A DNA stretch of 64,000 nucleotides from NCBI GenBank assembly GCA_023055425.1, contig JALGPY010000001.1, forward strand, positions 108,729,057 to 108,793,056. Direction: 5' to 3'. The stretch comes from Linanthus parryae. Taxonomy: Eukaryota > Streptophyta > Magnoliopsida > Ericales > Polemoniaceae. The notes below the pieces were generated by a model. That model was given only the letters and a program-made list of their open reading frames with translations, was not told where the DNA came from and ran no database searches. Of this stretch, positions 23,462-34,576 are shown one piece after another. The first letter of the stretch is position 1. Each line of letters starts with the position of its first letter. The translations under genes were made by a program, and so were the position numbers.

Positions 23462-24400
23462 CTAATATGATGCATCCCGTATGCCAATGCTCGTAGTGTG
23501 CCGTTCATGCTTCCACTGAACAAGAGGCTTTGTAAACGGATCTGACAGATTCTCACCTGTAGGAATCTTGCATATCCGAACATCTCCTCTATCGATAATA
23601 TATCGAATAAGATGAAACTTCCTGAGCATGTGTTTGGAATTTTGGTGTGACCTGGGCTCCTTTGATTGCGCAATCGCCCCAGTGTTGTCACTGTACAAAT
23701 CTATTGGATCCGCAATGCTAGGAACCACACCAAGTTCAAAAACAAATTTCTTAATCCAAACAGCTTCCATTACTGCGCCATTTGCAGCAATGTACTCAGC
23801 CTCTGTTGTAGAATCAGCCACCGTCTCTTGCTTGGAACTCTTTGAGCTCACCGCTGCTTAATTCAGGAAAAAAAACATATCCCGATTGCGATCTGAAATC
23901 ATCTCTGTCGGTTTGGAAGCTTTCATCCGTGTAACCCCTTACACGCAACTCTTCCTCTCCGCCAAATATCAAGAAAGCATCCTTAGTTCTTCTCAAGTAC
24001 TTTAGGATGTTCTTGACAGCAATCCAGTGACTGTCACCCGGATTGGATTGGTGTCTACTTGTCATACTCAATGCGTATGACACATATGGTCTAGTACATA
24101 ACATGGCGTACATGATAGATCCTATGGCCGAGGCATAGGGAATTCTACATATGCGTTCCTTCTCAATCTCATTGAAAGGACAATTATTCTTTGAAAGAAT
24201 AATTCCATGTGACATGGTCAAGAATCCCTTCTTGGAATCTTGCATGTTGAACCGTTTCAACACCTTGTCAATGTATGTACTTTGACTTAGGCCTAGCAGT
24301 CTTCTAAATCTATCTCTACAGATCTTCATACCAAGTATATAGGCTGTTCTCCTAAGTCTTTCATTGAGAAACACTTTCCTAGCCAATCTTTAACGGATTT
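23462..24400 (-). pseudogene. pol: Copia A RT (C-terminal part) and RNase H, degraded
   Basis: Minus-strand equivalent of 20628-21794. Broken frames encode SQSTYIDKVLKRFNMQDSKK, YLRRTKDAFLIFGGEEELRV and the RNase H piece SSKQETVADSTTEAEYIAA with YSDNTGAIAQSKEP. The catalytic YVDD region survives near 24420-24445 but outside an open frame. At least two frameshifts separate the pieces (around 23850 and 24370). RNase H here keeps the usual VADST form that element B has changed. Confidence 0.88.
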
Positions 24401-25239
24401 CAGCATGGGAACGTCGTTTCCAATGAGTAGTATGTCATCTACATACAAGACCAGAAAAGCTATAGAGCTCCCACTAACCTTTTTGTAGACACAAGACTCA
24501 TCTTCGTTTCTGATGAAGCCAAACTCTTTGACTACTTCATCAAAACATCGATTCCAACTCCTAGAAGCTTGCTTCGATCCATAAATGGATCATTGCAGCT
24601 TACAGACTTTATTGGCTTGCTTTGGATCTTCAAAACCCTCCGGCTGTACCAAATCTCATAGTCGTAGTATGCTGCAATAGCAAGTAGGATTCGGATGGAT
24701 TTGGTCATAGCGACTGGTGAAAAGGTTTCATCATACTCAATACCATGAATCTGTCTGAATCCTTTAGCCACCAATCGGCCCTTATAGGTAATCACATTAC
24801 CATCCATGTCGATCTTCTTCTTGAAGACCCACTTGCACTCTATGTGTCGTGCCCCTTCTGGTGGTTCCACCAAAGTCCATAATTTGTTTGTATACATGGA
24901 TTCCATCTCGGATCTCATGGCTTCAAGCCACTTCTAAGAGTCTGGCCCTTTCATGGCCTTTTCATAGGTAGTAGGCTCATCATCTATGAGCATAGTGTCA
25001 CCAGAATCTGTCACGAGAAGTCCATACGTCTCTGGTTCATGGCGCACTCTACTAGACCTACGAAGCTCTTGTGTTACTTGAACAGGCTGTTCCACAACTT
25101 CTTGTGGTTCCTGTTCATGTTCCATAGTTTGTTCAGTGTTTTGTGGGTCTTGAATTTCTTCAATTTCTACAGTCCTCCCACTTGCTTGTTTAGAGACAAA
25201 CTCTCTTTCTAGAAACACGCCGGACCGAGCAACAAACAC
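24401..25239 (-). pseudogene. pol: Copia A reverse transcriptase (N-terminal part), degraded
   Basis: Minus-strand frames 24934-25239 and 24532-24918 encode the integrase-RT linker (RRSSRVRHEPETYGLL) and the RT start (CKWVFKKKIDMDGN, TYKGRLVAKGFRQIHG). After DYEIW about 60 bases present in B are deleted, removing the QMDVKTAFL block with the first catalytic Asp and shifting the frame. Further on, the TGA seen in B recurs at the same codon (around 24592-24594). Confidence 0.88.
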
Positions 25240-25931
25240 GTTGTCTCAGTTGGATTGTAGAAGTAGTAACCCTTAGTTTCGTTAGGGTACCGCACAAACT
25301 TACACTTATCCGACTTTGTCCCTAGCTTGTCTGATTGTAAACGCTTTACATAGACATCGCAGCCCCAAATCTTCATGAACGACAGAGTAGGACGCCTCCC
25401 ACTTCACATCTCATGTGGTGTCTTCATGACTGATATAGATGGAATACGGTTAATGGTGAAAGCTGCACTTGATAGAGCATGGTCCCAAAATGATAATGCA
25501 AGATCAGTTTGACGCATCATAGATCGAACCATATCCAATAGTGTTCGATTCCTCCTCTCGGACACGCCATTCCATTGTGGCGTTCCGGGTGGAGTGAGTT
25601 GGGACTCGATCCCACACTCTCTAAGATAGTCGTCAAACTCTTGGCTCAAGTACTCTCCTCCACGATCCGATCGTATAGCCTTGATACTTTTGCCAAGTTG
25701 CTTCTCTACTTCACTCTTGAATTCCATGAAACTTTCAAAGGATTCGAATTTGGCATTCATAAGGTATACAAATCCATATCTACTGAAATTATTAGTAAAT
25801 GTGATGAAGTAGACGTAACCACCCCTGTCAGGCGTGCCAAATGGCCCACACACATTAGTATGTATGAGCGCCAATTGCTCACTAGTCCTTTCAACTTTCT
25901 TATTGAAAGGGGTCTTTGTCATTTTTCTCAA
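25240..25931 (-). pseudogene. pol: Copia A integrase, degraded
   Basis: The minus-strand frame 25404-25931 encodes the integrase core: HTNVCGPF (the first catalytic Asp of the usual HTDVCGPF reads Asn), SDRGGEYLSQEF (intact) and GTPQWNGVSERRNRTL (Glu present). The frame stops in the PHEM region at 25404. The C-terminal integrase piece down to 25240 lies in other frames. Confidence 0.88.
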
Positions 25932-26263
25932 TAAACAAGCCTCACATGTCTCATATGATTCAAAATCAAATGAGTCTAGAAATCCATCTTTATGGAGTCT
26001 AGATACACGTTTCTCGTTTATGTGGCCTAAACGACAGTTCCATAAGTTAGCAGGATTTAAATCATTTATTTTAATCCTCTTAGTATTAATGTTGTAGACA
26101 GGATTGCTTAGCTCAAGGACGTATAGTCCATTAAATAGTGAATATTATTAAAATAAATGGAACAACAATTGTTATTTATTGAAATAATAAAATCTTCCTT
26201 GTCCAAACAAGAAATATAAATAATTTTTACGGTCATAGCAGGCACAAAATAGAAATTATTTAA

Positions 26264-26686
26264 TTATAAAACTAATCCTGAAGGCAGAGCCAGCTTGTAC
26301 GCGCTTACGGCCAATGCAGCAACCTTTGCTCCATTCCCAACGCGCAGGTCTATCTCCCCTTTAGCCAATCTTCTACTTCTCTTTAGATCTTGCACATTTC
26401 GACAAATGTGAGATCCACATCCATTGTCCAATACCCATGATGCAGAGATAGTTAAATTGACATCTACAACAAAAATACCTGGTGGTGGTGGAATCACTAT
26501 TCCAAGCCTCTTGTCCACCTGATATTTTGGGCAGTTCCTCCTCCAGTGTCCAGGCTGACTGCAGTAGTGACACTCACCTTTAGTCACACCTTTGGAAATG
26601 CCACCAACAGGCTTAAGGACAGGTTCCTTGGACTTGGCAACTGACTTGCTTTTTTCCTTTGGAGGATGAGGCAAAACTTTTGCCAT
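26264..26686 (-). pseudogene. pol: Copia A nucleocapsid and protease, degraded
   Basis: The frame contains the zinc knuckle CHYCSQPGHWRRNC and the protease site VLDNGCGSHIC, where the catalytic Asp-Thr-Gly of B reads Asp-Asn-Gly. The stretch to 25931, equivalent to the GAG-pre-integrase block, is present at DNA level but broken by stops. Confidence 0.87.
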
Positions 26687-27335
26687 TTCCTTTTTGCACC
26701 ATCATAATGGCCTTGCCCTTACCCATATTGATGCTTTGTTCAGCTGTCCTCAACATATTGAGTAAATCTGGCAATGGTTTCACAATATCGTTCATGTTAT
26801 AGTTCATGATGAACTAACTGTCCATAACTCTCAGGCAACGATTGCAGCACGAGATTGGTAGCCAACTCTTGGCCGACCGGGAACCCTAGTCGTGCGAGAT
26901 TCTCCAAGTACCCGTTCATACTCAATACATGAGGTCCCACAGGGTTCCCTTCAGCCAGATGACATTTGAACAATGCCTTAGAATCTTCATACCTCTCAAC
27001 CCTTTCCTGCTCTTGGAAGAGCTGCTTCAAGTGTTCGATCATATCGACTGCATTCATGTTCTCGTGTTGCATCTGAAGCTCAGAAGTCATGGTGCACAGC
27101 ATAAAACAGGACGCATCATTAGCCTCATCAATAAGCTTCTGATGCGCCTTTAGGGCTGAAGGAGTATTGTTTTCTGGACCCGCTGGAACTTGCTCCTCTA
27201 ATGTGTACATTTTCTTCTCTTGCTTGAGAACGATTCTCAACTTTCGGTACCAATCAAGGAAGTTGCATCCGAGAGCTTTTCCTTCTCAAGGATAGATCAT
27301 AGGGAATGTTGTGAACTCGATGAGTTGTTTGCCAT
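26687..27335 (-). pseudogene. gag: Copia A gag, degraded
   Basis: The ATG corresponding to B's start lies at 27333-27335. The first 30 codons carry a TGA and a one-base deletion. From 27240 an open frame resumes (RIVLKQEKKMYTLEEQVP through GFPVGQELATNLVLQSLP). A further frameshift near 26800 precedes MNYNMNDIVKPLPDLLNMLR. The Gly-Lys junction into the nucleocapsid (NMGKGKAIMMVQKGNGK) lacks the extra base found in B. Confidence 0.87.
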
Positions 27336-28968
27336 TTGGAATTCTACAAAAGGAAAATACGCAAGTTTTAGTATTTGTGAACTTTTGACTATATTCAATA
27401 ATGACTAGTTTATCAAATATAGCTCCCCCTATTTTTCTACGGATTAATAACAATCAAGATATTAATGCGGAAAATATCCTTATATTTTCTAGTGGGCAAG
27501 AACCATGTGTCATCTCCTTTTGAGCTTGCTTTGGCAAGTCACCCAAAATTTGACTACTTTAGGTAGAAACAATTCCAATTGCATCCCATGCAAATCTTGG
27601 TTCAATTGTGCAAATAACTCCTTATTTATCCATCCGCATGGATAATTCAAATTCATTGCCTCTAGGTTTTAATCATATTAATAACCCAGTTGTATCCAAC
27701 CTCTTATCTAAACAATTGCACATACTTGCTTGTTCCATCGCATTGCATCATTATGAACTAAGTCGCCTTGCTTTGGCATGCACGAGCTTGATAAATCATG
27801 ATGACAATGAGTGTTTAAATAACGAGAAGGAAAAATATAATATTTGAGTTTTGAGGGATTTTAAAATTCAATTTTAATTGTTTTGTTGATCCGTATCAAC
27901 TGATCTATCTATTTTGAGTTTGGGCACAACTCTAAATAATAGATCCGGGTTGTCTAATTATCTTATTATCCTAATTGCATGCATCATCCATACACCAATC
28001 ACAAAACAATAAGACAAGAAAATAAACACCCACAAAAACATAAAACGTGATTAGGATATGACCTTTTCTAGAGTAAGATATTCCCAAGCCAATGAGAATA
28101 TCTATGAACCCTAAAAGCAAACACATCTCCATGCGTCTATATCTTTTGGTCCATCCTTCATAGTCATGTGGAATGCTCCATGCTCTATCTTTTGTGGCTC
28201 CTTTTGGCTTCGGGCATCTTTTCTTCAATCTTGGCTAACAATCTATTCTATCTCGCACTAGCTAACAACTATACTAAATAAAATAAATCTCACAAGTAAA
28301 GAAAAAAATGGCTCGCATGCCATAAAACCCTTAATAATTATTACATTAAATTGATCAGCTTGCAAGCCGTAAACCAAACCACAAATTTAAACAATCACAC
28401 CAAACCACATCCTAAGGTCATATCCAACCACCATGCGATTTGCACATAAACAGTTAAAAATCAAATTTTAACGCGCTTGGTCAATTTTTAAATGTTTTTA
28501 TGATTATTAGGGTCAAAACGGTCCAAGGGGCGCACCATCATATGGCCGAACCCCTTTGGAGCCGTCCCGGGCCGAGCCTAGGCCGGGTGGCCCAACCCGT
28601 GGGGTCGGCCGACCGCCTAGGCCCTCGGCCTAGGTGACTTGGGCGGCAAGGAAGGGAGAGTGGAGGTCCCTAGGGCCAAACCTCCATAGTTTTTTCCAAA
28701 ACAACTCCTTTTTTGTTCCCCAAGTCCAAAAAGTTTCCAAATTTGAAACTAGTTTCCAAATTGGTGCCCAAACCCTAGATCTAAGATCCTAAAATTTCTG
28801 AAACTCACTATTCATGCATGCAATGCAAAAACTAGATCTTGTTTTGTTTGATTATTGACAAATTGCATCATACGCTTGATATGTCAGTTTTACGAGATAA
28901 AAAATAAATTTAAAGTGTAAAACTATCAAAACGTAACACATAAACCACGTCTATGTTCTACGACCTGT
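27336..28968 (-). other. Untranslated leader of copia A
   Basis: Counterpart of 16138-17797 on the minus strand. No gene was seen. It contains a GC-rich block at about 28550-28670. Confidence 0.7.
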
Positions 28969-28981
28969 GGTTCTGATACCA
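28969..28981 (-). promoter_or_regulatory. Primer binding site of copia A, tRNA-Met type
   Basis: On the minus strand TGGTATCAGAACC, one base after the LTR end. One base differs from B's site. Confidence 0.88.
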
Positions 28982-28982
28982 C

Positions 28983-30712
28983 TATAGGGTTATGTTCATG
29001 GATACGCAACGGAAAAAGATAATTTTATACATTCAATACCCTCCAAGGATCACAGGAAGAGAATCATAACGATGGTAAAGGAAGAATCATGTTACACACC
29101 TTAGGGTTTTTCCTGTGATGACTTGTAACGTGAATTGTGTCACGTCTCTACGGTTGATCCACGCCTAGAGTTGAGATCTAGATCTTCCTTCTCCTTTATG
29201 CTAGCTTGGAACAGAAGAAGAGGAAGAAGAAATCACGCAACACGAGGCAACAAGGGAAGCTTTTGGCTTCCTTGTGGCCGACGGGTTGCTCTCTCTCCTT
29301 TGTTCTCTCCAACTCACTTATGTTATGAGCATTAGTGTGGGAAGGAAGCTACGAGCATCCTTTATATAGTCCAACAACTCCTTGTTGACTACCTAAATGC
29401 CATTCCTAATCCAACATTAATTCGGATTAGTCCCTTCCTTACATATTAGTCCTACAAAGTTTGCAAGGTATTGCAAAGTGATTCTTCTAATTAATTAATC
29501 ATATTAATTAATTCCCAAATCTAATTTAACTCTATCTAGCCTCTGACCCCATAGGTTCTATCTAGTTGTTAGTAACAATTCACTAATATGGAGCGGTCTC
29601 TAGCAAAACATCCATTCTAGCCAACTAATAGAATAGTCATCCGACAAACCTTGTGCAAGTAATTGTCACATCACTTTGTGTCTATATCCGGATTGGAGAC
29701 GAGACATACAAGTCACACTGGTATATCCAATCCATAGTTTCTTGATCCTGAGAATAGCCTTATATTGATTTATTTGAGTCTGGCCAGACATTCCATAAGC
29801 ACTATCCCTCGAGTGGCCTCGGATATTTTCTCCCGTTATGTGGGAGGGAAAAATTCTATATACGTCTACTACGATTTCTAAGCTTGCTTCTTATTGTATC
29901 CGGTACACGCCTTTATAGCTACCCAGTTACGGTGTAGCGTTTGACGCTAACAAAATCACAATAATCCACAACTAGACAATCTAGTGACTTCAAGTCTAAG
30001 GATGAAAATAGAGTTGTCACCACGAGAAGCGCTTCTGACTCCACATAACATGTATGTAGCCTTCTCGGAGATGGGTCTATCCAGTGCGCCATTACCCTTA
30101 ATGCACACATATGAGTTGGATCATGATATCTCCATATCAATCCATCCCCACACTAGTCTATAGATGATTGTCCTATTAATCATTATAATGTACTAGGGAT
30201 ATTTAAGATAAACAACACAATTGTAAATCTAAGGACTTCATTATATTAAATATCCAATAAGTAATACAATGAATGTTGTAGCCAAAATAAATTCATACTA
30301 AAATAGATTGCCTCTAGGGAATCTATTCCAACAACAAGTAGGGCAGAAACTAAAACTAAGTGATTACAAATTTGCTCATTCGAAGTTTCCCCTTCAACCT
30401 CCAACAAATAGCCATCTTCAAACACATGTGTTCCTTCAGATATGTGCTAACTACATAGCACTAAAATCATCAAATGTAAAGACCAAAAGCAAGCGACCTA
30501 AGAGAATGAGTCGAGAGGACATTTTGTAACGGATTTCGATAAAATTACAACCTCTGAACTTGAGAAGGATCACTTTGCAAGTTGAGAAATCACCAAAGAT
30601 ATCATTTCTAAGGACTTCAGTATATAAAATATTCAATAAATATACAATGAATGTTCTACCAAAAAACAACTTCATACTAAACTAGATTGCCTCTAGGGCA
30701 TCTATTCCAACA
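28983..30712 (-). repeat. 5' LTR of copia A with a rearranged outer end
   Basis: 28983-30333 is an ordinary LTR of the family (its end TACA mutated to TATA). It ends outward in ATTCCAACA. Beyond it lie about 225 bases of foreign DNA (30334-30557), a small LTR fragment (about 30562-30578), 32 bases of filler (30579-30610) and a second copy of the LTR start (about 30609-30712) that again ends ATTCCAACA. Only this outer end has a target duplication (CATGT) matching the far side of the element. Confidence 0.75.
30579..30610 (+). repeat. 32-bp filler, copy 1
   Basis: AAGTTGAGAAATCACCAAAG and the next 12 bases are identical to 31101-31132. Here the segment joins two pieces of copia LTR. Confidence 0.85.
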
Positions 30713-30717
30713 CATGT

Positions 30718-31141
30718 ATATGGATAAGTATATGATGAGATCTTAAGGGATAAGGATTATTTTAAGGTGGTTTGATTTTAGCACCCCTAATTTTCAAGCC
30801 AGTTCTAAGTGCAATATCAAGACATTGGGGGAAAATGTGTAGATCATTTTTCATGTCTTTAATGTTGGAACTTTGTAGTGTTTTCCATTTTGGGAGTTGC
30901 TAGAATGATTTTGAGGCCTTTAAAATATTTGGGGTTGTAGTGGAATTCTCTAAAATTAAGTAAAATCTCTAATTCTAGTTACCCTAAAGTTTGGAAAACT
31001 ACACTTTTACCCCTATGCATGTGAGACACTTGTCAAATTACTTTTGACACATCTCCTTTTAGGTGGCAACACCTCCCTATCCTCCCTCACCTTCTGAAAA
31101 AAGTTGAGAAATCACCAAAGATATCATTTCTACCAACGTTC
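30718..31141. other. Spacer without gene
   Basis: No coding region was recognised. It contains the second copy of the 32-bp repeat (31101-31132) and ends at the TTCTC target duplication of the solo LTR. Confidence 0.55.
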
Positions 31142-31146
31142 TTCTC

Positions 31147-32594
31147 TGACACGATCCAACCGCAAATGTAAGGCTGTCGCGTGTAGTAATATCCAGTAAT
31201 TCGGGTTGTCGAACCCAAGAGACTTCTTGTAAATTAATTATTATTTCTTAACCTTTTGTGGGAAAAGCGCGTTGTTTGTTTGTCTAATTCTACTAAAATG
31301 AAAATAACAAGATTCTCAATTAACCGAGTGGAATGGTTCATGGTTAGCAAAGAGTGATTTATAATGTTTTTAATAAGAGGAAAAATACCGGGAATACTCT
31401 TAGGTTCACTAGGAATGATATGAATCACGGTTTGATTTATAAAACACTAACACGTCTTCTCTTATTAATCAAGCAAAATATACTTGCTGATTAACCAAAC
31501 AAGTATTCTACACTTAGAATCAATTCAAACCGTGTTACCAAGCTTGATTCAACTGTAAGCATGCATTAACGTCCGTTGTTCTACTTTATGATCCTAATCA
31601 ACACTACCGAGTTACCAAGTAATAGTACAATTAGGTGAAAAGTTCAATTTACCGACTGGCTATTACAGAGTTAACGCGTGAATCCCAATTCAGATCAATC
31701 CTACGTTAGCTACTCGCAAGAAAGATAGAGATTTAGCATAAACTATTCATAATAATAGAAGAACAGGCTTAATTAAGTTCAAAACATGAATCACAATATC
31801 AAAACAATGAGTTCATATCACAACCCTAGCTACCAAACGAGAATTCCCAGCAAAGGAGGGTTTAGCTACTACACATCATGATCAAAATAACGAGTTTGAT
31901 GATCATAAACAAGAACTAGCTAAAAGAAAGAGTTTAAGAATCAAACGAAGAGATGCAATCGCTCCAAAGCTCCAAAGGCGTTCCCTAGCTCTCAAACACG
32001 TCGAAAATCCTTGCTCATAATTAGCTTAAATATATTTCCATAATGATATTACAAAGTTTGGAGAAATTACAAAAAAGCCCCGTCAGAAACTGCCTCTGTC
32101 AGCGTTCTTTTCGTACGTACACACTTCTCTTTGTACAAATCGTCTTCTTACGAAGACATCTTCTCTTCTTAGGAAGCTCTTCACAGATAAGTACTGCAAG
32201 ATGTTTTAGGATGACATTTTCAGCAACTTGAAATTTGACTAAGTACCAAGTCTTCGTACGGAGACTTTTGTCTTCCTACGAAGACTCCTTCATTCGGCAC
32301 TTTCTTTTTGGCTTTCTTCGTTGAGTTCCTCGTTTCCAAAGCTCGTTTCCATCTCCCGCATGATCATTGAATCCCTATTTTCATGCGAATCACAACAAGA
32401 AAATAAAACCCGCGATCATATCACAATAAAAGCTCGAAATTACACTAAAAACGCCTGGATTCAACAAGAATAGCTCAAGAACTCATTTACACAAATTTTA
32501 GCACAATTTACTAAAAAAGACGACAAAATCTCCATGATGAGCGCACAAAACGCAGAAAAGTAAGTAATAAAATAACTCCAAAATGAAGTTATCA
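31147..32594 (-). mobile_element. Solo LTR of the non-autonomous gypsy-like family
   Basis: 1448 bp. In plus orientation it starts TGACACGATCCAACCGCA, the reverse complement of the LTR end at 4107-4127, and ends GAAGTTATCA, matching the LTR start TGATAACTCC. It is flanked by TTCTC on both sides (31142-31146 and 32595-32599) with no interior, so it is the product of recombination between two LTRs. It is more diverged than the pair at 2520-10706. Confidence 0.9.
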
Positions 32595-32599
32595 TTCTC

Positions 32600-33168
32600 C
32601 CGCATGAACATTACCATGAACCACCACCAACACCACCGGAGAACTCCACAATAAGGCCGCCTCTTTCGACATGCTGCTACCAGAGGTAGCCACCAACACC
32701 CCCGCGCGCGGGTTTGCACAAAAAAAAAATTGGTATTCCACTGCAAGGTCATTCACTATATTTCTTTACAAATGATGTGTAATATTTATTTTACCTCACA
32801 TTATGTATGATAATCAGATTGGTACTAACCAACTGTAATCATGTTCATGTAAACGGGCAGATCTAAAAGTTTAACACAATGGGGGCGTAAAAGTTGTATC
32901 CACAAAAAAATCCCAAAAAAAGATGTGACAAATTTAAATGTTTATTTTATGGCCCATTAAAAATATTTATGGCCTAAATATTATTTTAATTAAGTGAAAT
33001 TTCAATTTTGGGGAAAAAACGTACTATAAGACGGGACTAATTTGAATACATTGTCAAAATAAAGTGAAAGCTATCAAATTAAAGTGTGATATCGCAACAG
33101 AAATTAGGGGTGCAACTTGGGCGGGTTGAACCTGACCAACCCAAGCCCAGCCCGAACTAAAATGGGGC
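32600..33168. other. AT-rich spacer with a GGGTTG/CAACCC-rich end
   Basis: No gene. Near 33108-33168 a sequence like AGGGGTGCAACTTGGGCGGG appears, resembling hAT element ends, but it is cut off by copia C and no duplication can be checked. Confidence 0.4.
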
Positions 33169-34564
33169 TGTAGGGTTTTGATTACGGATTTGCAGCGGAA
33201 CAAACATAAATTAATTCATACAAGACCCTCCAAGGATCACAGGAAGAGACTACATAACGATAGTAAGGGATTAGTATCAAAATACCTTTAGGATCTCCTT
33301 TGATGAATTCTCACGTGAAATTGTGTTCACGCCTTTATGTCTAGTCCACTCCTAGGATTTGAATCCGGATCCTTCAAGCCTTTTTGCTAGCTAGGATGGA
33401 AGGAAGAAGAGGAATAAGATCACGATCACGCAAAACGAACAAGGAGGGGCGGACCTTCATGTGGCCGACGGGTAGAGGGGGCGGGCGGCAAAGGGGATTC
33501 GGCCTCTTTGTTTCTTTCTCTCTCTCCTTGCTTCTCTCTCCCACTTAATATGTTATGAGTATTAGTTATGCGGTAAGGAAGCTAGGATTGCCTTTATATA
33601 GTCCAACAACTCTTCGTTGACTGCACAAATGCCCCTATCCTAATCCTGTCCATACATTGATTAGTCCAACATGAAAATTAGACCTACTAAGTTTGCAATC
33701 TCTTGCGTATTGATCCTTCCAATTAATTAATCATATTAATTACTTCCCTAGTCCGGTCTAATCCCTAGGGAGTGTGACCCCATAGGTTTCTACTTAGTTG
33801 GTAGTAACAAATGACTAACATGGAGTGGCCTCTAGTAAGACATCCATGCTACCCAACTAATAGAAATAGTCATCCGACATACCTTGTGCAAGTATTGTCT
33901 CATCCCTTTGTCTTTATATCCTGATTAAACACGAGACATACAAGTCACACTCGTATATCCAATCCATAGTTTCTCGATCCTTGGAATAGTCTCATCCATG
34001 CAGATAACATCAATATCCTATACTGATTTATCTGAGTCTGGCCAGACATTCTATGAGCACCATCCCTCAAGCGGCCGTGGATATTTACTCCCGTTATGTG
34101 GGAGGGACAAACTCTATCTACGCCAATACCATCTCTAAGCTTGCTTCCTTATTGTATCGACGAACGCCTTTATTACTACCCAGTTACGGTGTAGCGTTTG
34201 CCGATGTTAAAATACAATAATCCACAACTAGAGGATCTAGTGACTTCAAGTTTAAGGATGACAATACCGTTGTCACTACGAGAAGCACTTGTGACTTTAC
34301 ATAACTTGTATATAGCCTTCTCGTTATGGGTCAATCCAGTATGCTATTTTCCTAATGCATACCCATGTGTTGGATCGTGATATCTCCATATCAATCAAAC
34401 ACCATACTAGTTTATAGTTGATCGTCCTGTTAATCAATATAATCGAATAGGGATATTTAAGATAAACAACATATTTGCAATCTCAGGAATTCGTTATATT
34501 AAATATCGCCATAAATAATACAATAAATATTTTAGCCAAAAAGTAATGTTCATACTAAACAACA
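33169..34564 (-). repeat. 3' LTR of copia C
   Basis: Begins TGTAGGGTTTTG (plus) and ends TAAACAACA. Compared with B, the segment between TGTT and GTTTAGTATGAA is missing at the LTR start. Confidence 0.85.
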
Positions 34565-34576
34565 GTCTCCCACTTG

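Larger units (their letters stand above)
13568..30712 (-). mobile_element. Ty1/copia element A (minus strand), host of element B
   Basis: The element is read on the minus strand. Its 5' LTR is at 28983-30712 (with a rearranged outer end), a tRNA-Met primer site at 28969-28981, gag-pol from 27335 down to 23462, a polypurine tract at 23442-23453, and its 3' LTR at 13568-23441 with element B inserted. The outer flanks share CATGT (13563-13567 and 30713-30717). Without B and the patchwork end the element would be about 8.3 kb. Coding regions carry many frameshifts, stops and a deletion across the RT active-site block, so it is inactive. Protein similarity to B is high (roughly 85% in gag by eye), so the two belong to one family. 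Confidence 0.85.

Noticed and set aside
30329..30338. Inner LTR end at 30333 as the true right boundary of copia A
   Set aside because: The next five bases are ACAAG, which do not match the left flank CATGT; the outer end at 30712 is followed by CATGT.
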